Shown piece by piece: positions 61,728 to 64,000 of a stretch of 64,000 nt of DNA. The stretch is from Morella rubra. Its lineage: Eukaryota > Streptophyta > Magnoliopsida > Fagales > Myricaceae. The first letter of the stretch is position 1; every line of letters begins with the position of its first letter. Location of the stretch: the NCBI GenBank assembly GCA_003952965.2, contig CM025853.1, positions 25,479,808 to 25,543,807 of the forward strand. The letters run 5' to 3'. Below the pieces are notes generated by a model. That model was not told the origin of the DNA and did no database searches. It saw only the letters and a program-made list of their open reading frames with translations. The translations under genes were made by a program, and so were the position numbers.

Positions 61728-63354
61728 TGTGGCAGTCTATATTCTCCTTGTTGAATACAGTATCCTTTTTTTTTTTTACCATCTATTATCTGCAACTTGA
61801 TACACTTTCTGAGGTTGGTAACCGCCAAAAAGTTAGCTAGGTAATGCCTCCCATTGCACCAGATGCCTATGTTTATGCAGATGTTCATAATTGCCAAGAA
61901 TATTAACCCGAGATTCTGGCCTATCCTCCTCCATGCTTTTTTTTTTTTTTTTTTTAAATTGGTGGACTTCAGACTTCTCTTTATTTTCTTTCTTTATGTC
62001 ATACTCCATGATATAGATATTGAGAAAAAATGAAAATATCCATTTACGTTGGACTTACTGATTGAGCGTTGAGTGTCTAATAACGTGAGATATATAATGT
62101 TTGAATTATCTTTAAGTGGACCCTAAAATAATATTCTAAACAAGAATGGAAACTTTAGGTGATGTTATGCATCCCTGTCTCACAGTCTGTGCAACATAAG
62201 TCGAGGACTCACTTAGTAATGGTAGGATTCCCAAAAGGAATAATGGGTAGAAACTTAATTATCTTATTTATTGAATTTTCTAGTTAAAATTGGGTTTAAT
62301 TACATCATTGATGTTTGTGGTATTTTGAAATTTAAAACTGGTCCTATTGTATTTTTCATCAAGTAATCCGTATAAAATATTAATGTGTCAATATAGTCCT
62401 ATTCGTCGACCTACTCTTGCATTGGACAACAAACTCTTACGTCGCTAGACCAGTCTGAGAATTTAAAATACCAATAAAGTATTAAGCCTCAAAATTATAA
62501 CAAAGTTTAAAGTTAGAAAACAATCATGACAAAAGCAATTAAGCAAATTCAATCAATGACAAAAGCAATTAAGCAAATTCAATCAAGAGCCAAAGATACA
62601 AAGTCTCATAAAAAACTAATTTCCATCCTAATTTTGTTTTTAAATTTAATAATCCAATTATGTACATCTTTCTAAAATATTATCATATCAAATTGGTAAT
62701 AGAAACTTTACCTCTTACCTTTGATTGCTGATGATTTATGAGTTCAAATGGAGCCTCCTTTACCATGCTGGTTGGATGCCGTCGTTGTCAGTTTCCTCCT
62801 CTTCTTCTTCAAAACACACCATATATTTAACTTAAAAAACTAATCATATCTTATCTCGGAATTCAACATACCAAAATTAAAACAAATAAAGACTTGTAAT
62901 TGGACCATTCAATTAAATAAGACAACATAATTGTGTAAAATGGAATTTAAAAAAATAAAAAATAAAAAAAAAGTAATTAAGAATCTAATATTGCAATATC
63001 TGTTCAAATTCTTCATCTCAAACATAAATTATGTCAGAAAATTTTCAGTAATTCTCATAAAATTTCTAAATTTTTCAACTTCTACCAAACATATTTCAAA
63101 ATTTTCATTAATTTTTTACAAAATTTAAATTTAATAATACTCTCATCTACCTCAATATTCACAACAACACTAAAATTTCCTAATTTATATTATTTTTTCA
63201 AAATTTACCTCTATTTTTACGACTAATAAAAGTTTCTAAATGGAAATATTTAAGATTAGAAAGAGGGCTGGGAGAAACTGAAAAACCACAAAAGAAATAA
63301 AAAAAAAAAGCAAAAAAAAAAAAAAGAAAAAAACCGTTTGCTGTACCCTAAGAG
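61728..63354. other. Intergenic region between SPS and MetRS
   Basis: The first 200-300 bp are probably the SPS 3' untranslated region; no clear polyadenylation signal stands out. Then follow AT-rich DNA, poly-T at 61938-61957, a 30-bp tandem duplication and A-rich tracts near 63295-63330. No gene is seen. Confidence 0.5.
62526..62585. repeat. Perfect 30-bp tandem duplication
   Basis: ATGACAAAAGCAATTAAGCA and its following ten bases occur at 62526-62555 and again at 62556-62585, without mismatch. Being exact, it is very recent. Confidence 0.97.
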
Positions 63355-63458
63355 TGGTCGGCGCCTCCCCGCTGTCATTGCCCTCCTTTTATTGGGTTTT
63401 CTGAGACTGAGACTTCGGTGTAGCAGACGAACAAAGAAAAGAAGCTAGTGGGAAGAGT

Positions 63459-63594
63459 ATGGGAGATATCAAAAACGACGTAGCAGGGGATCGGGAGACC
63501 CCGAAGCTCCCGATCGAGGGCAAGCGGAACATCCTAATCACCAGCGCCTTGCCTTACGTCAACAACGTCCCACATCTCGGCAATATCATTGGCT
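63459..63594 (+). CDS. MetRS: Methionyl-tRNA synthetase, cytosolic, first exon (partial gene)
   Basis: Class I aminoacyl-tRNA synthetase that charges Met-tRNA for cytosolic translation. The exon encodes 45 residues. A short hydrophilic leader ([18 protein letters not shown]) is followed by [21 protein letters not shown], which is the start of the Rossmann fold with the HIGH-type ATP-binding signature (HLGN here). It ends within IIGC at donor GGCT|GTAATT. The leader has no obvious organelle targeting features, which fits the cytosolic form. The start is the first in-frame ATG after a purine-rich leader, in good context (AGTATGGG). The rest of the gene lies beyond the right edge, so integrity cannot be judged. 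Confidence 0.9.
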
Positions 63595-63604
63595 GTAATT
63601 CCCC

Positions 63605-63643
<39 letters not shown>

Positions 63644-64000
63644 TCTCTCTCTCTGCCTGTTCTAATTGGTTTTTTGGTGTTTGCTTCCTGGTAATTCAAA
63701 TGGAAATGAGAAGCAAACGAGGATATTCATGCATATATTTATGCATGCATGTGTGTATTGTCCCTCGATTTTGTCGTGTATTAAGCATAACAGATTTGTG
63801 TTCTGCCAAGATGATTCTGGTGGTGAATTGGGACTGGAGCTTTGGACACTAGTTGGTTGCTGAGAATTGTTGTTCAGAAAAACAAAAAAAGAAGAATTAG
63901 TTGATGCTTCGTATGACTTCTTTGGTTAACTTGTCGTAGTTCTTTTTTGGCCATCAAGAAAGTTGAAGATTCGACATTTCTGATTCCTGTTCAACCAGAC
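63595..64000 (+). other. Intron 1 of MetRS with a 36-base poly-C tract
   Basis: Directly after the donor, 63606-63641 is an uninterrupted run of 36 C, followed by a short (CT)n to 63654. The remainder is T-rich intron-like sequence with no acceptor followed by recognisable coding sequence in the window. Confidence 0.75.

Overview
This window is nuclear DNA of a flowering plant. The SPS and MetRS genes are eudicot-like, and the long intergenic stretches full of transposable elements suggest a larger, possibly woody, genome. I do not name the species. Evidence for a plant: a sucrose-phosphate synthase gene split by GT..AG introns, a cytosolic methionyl-tRNA synthetase first exon, plant DC1 (Cys/His-rich C1) genes, and Ty1/copia, Ty3/gypsy, hAT, CACTA and Tourist-type elements. 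No bacterial features, rRNA, tRNA or CRISPR were seen.

Layout. Positions 1-3830 look like a long LTR of a Ty3/gypsy element on the minus strand. It carries a Tourist MITE and an internal 430-bp tandem duplication. From about 3.8 to 52.9 kb lies a patchwork of at least four decayed copies of one large unit, called here A (3.8-16.7 kb), D (about 23.9-33.0 kb), B (33.0-43.7 kb) and C (43.7-52.9 kb). A full unit reads, left to right: gypsy gag-pol remnant, AT-rich block, CACTA-like block with CCGTTCGGACGG-type motifs, a short PEARLI4-like gene fragment (minus strand), a DC1 gene with a PEARLI4-like tail (minus strand), then AT-rich tails with short tandem repeats. All DC1 copies carry disabling changes; B is the best preserved. 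A and D are separated by a young Ty1/copia element (16910-22484, AAAAA target duplication). D is split by a full-length but dead hAT transposon (28369-32028). B carries a hAT-type MITE (33120-33722) whose empty site survives in A.

From 54 kb rightwards the DNA is ordinary gene space. A complete twelve-exon sucrose-phosphate synthase gene of the SPS3F/family-B type occupies 54487-61727, with coding sequence for 1066 residues. The first exon of cytosolic methionyl-tRNA synthetase follows at 63459-63594, and that gene runs off the right edge. These two genes do not form a functional unit with the DC1 cluster. They mark the edge where the duplicated, transposon-rich cluster ends.

The most unusual protein is the DC1 - membrane helix - PEARLI4-like architecture repeated across the window. 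It looks like a tandem family undergoing birth and death. I assign no function beyond the family resemblance.
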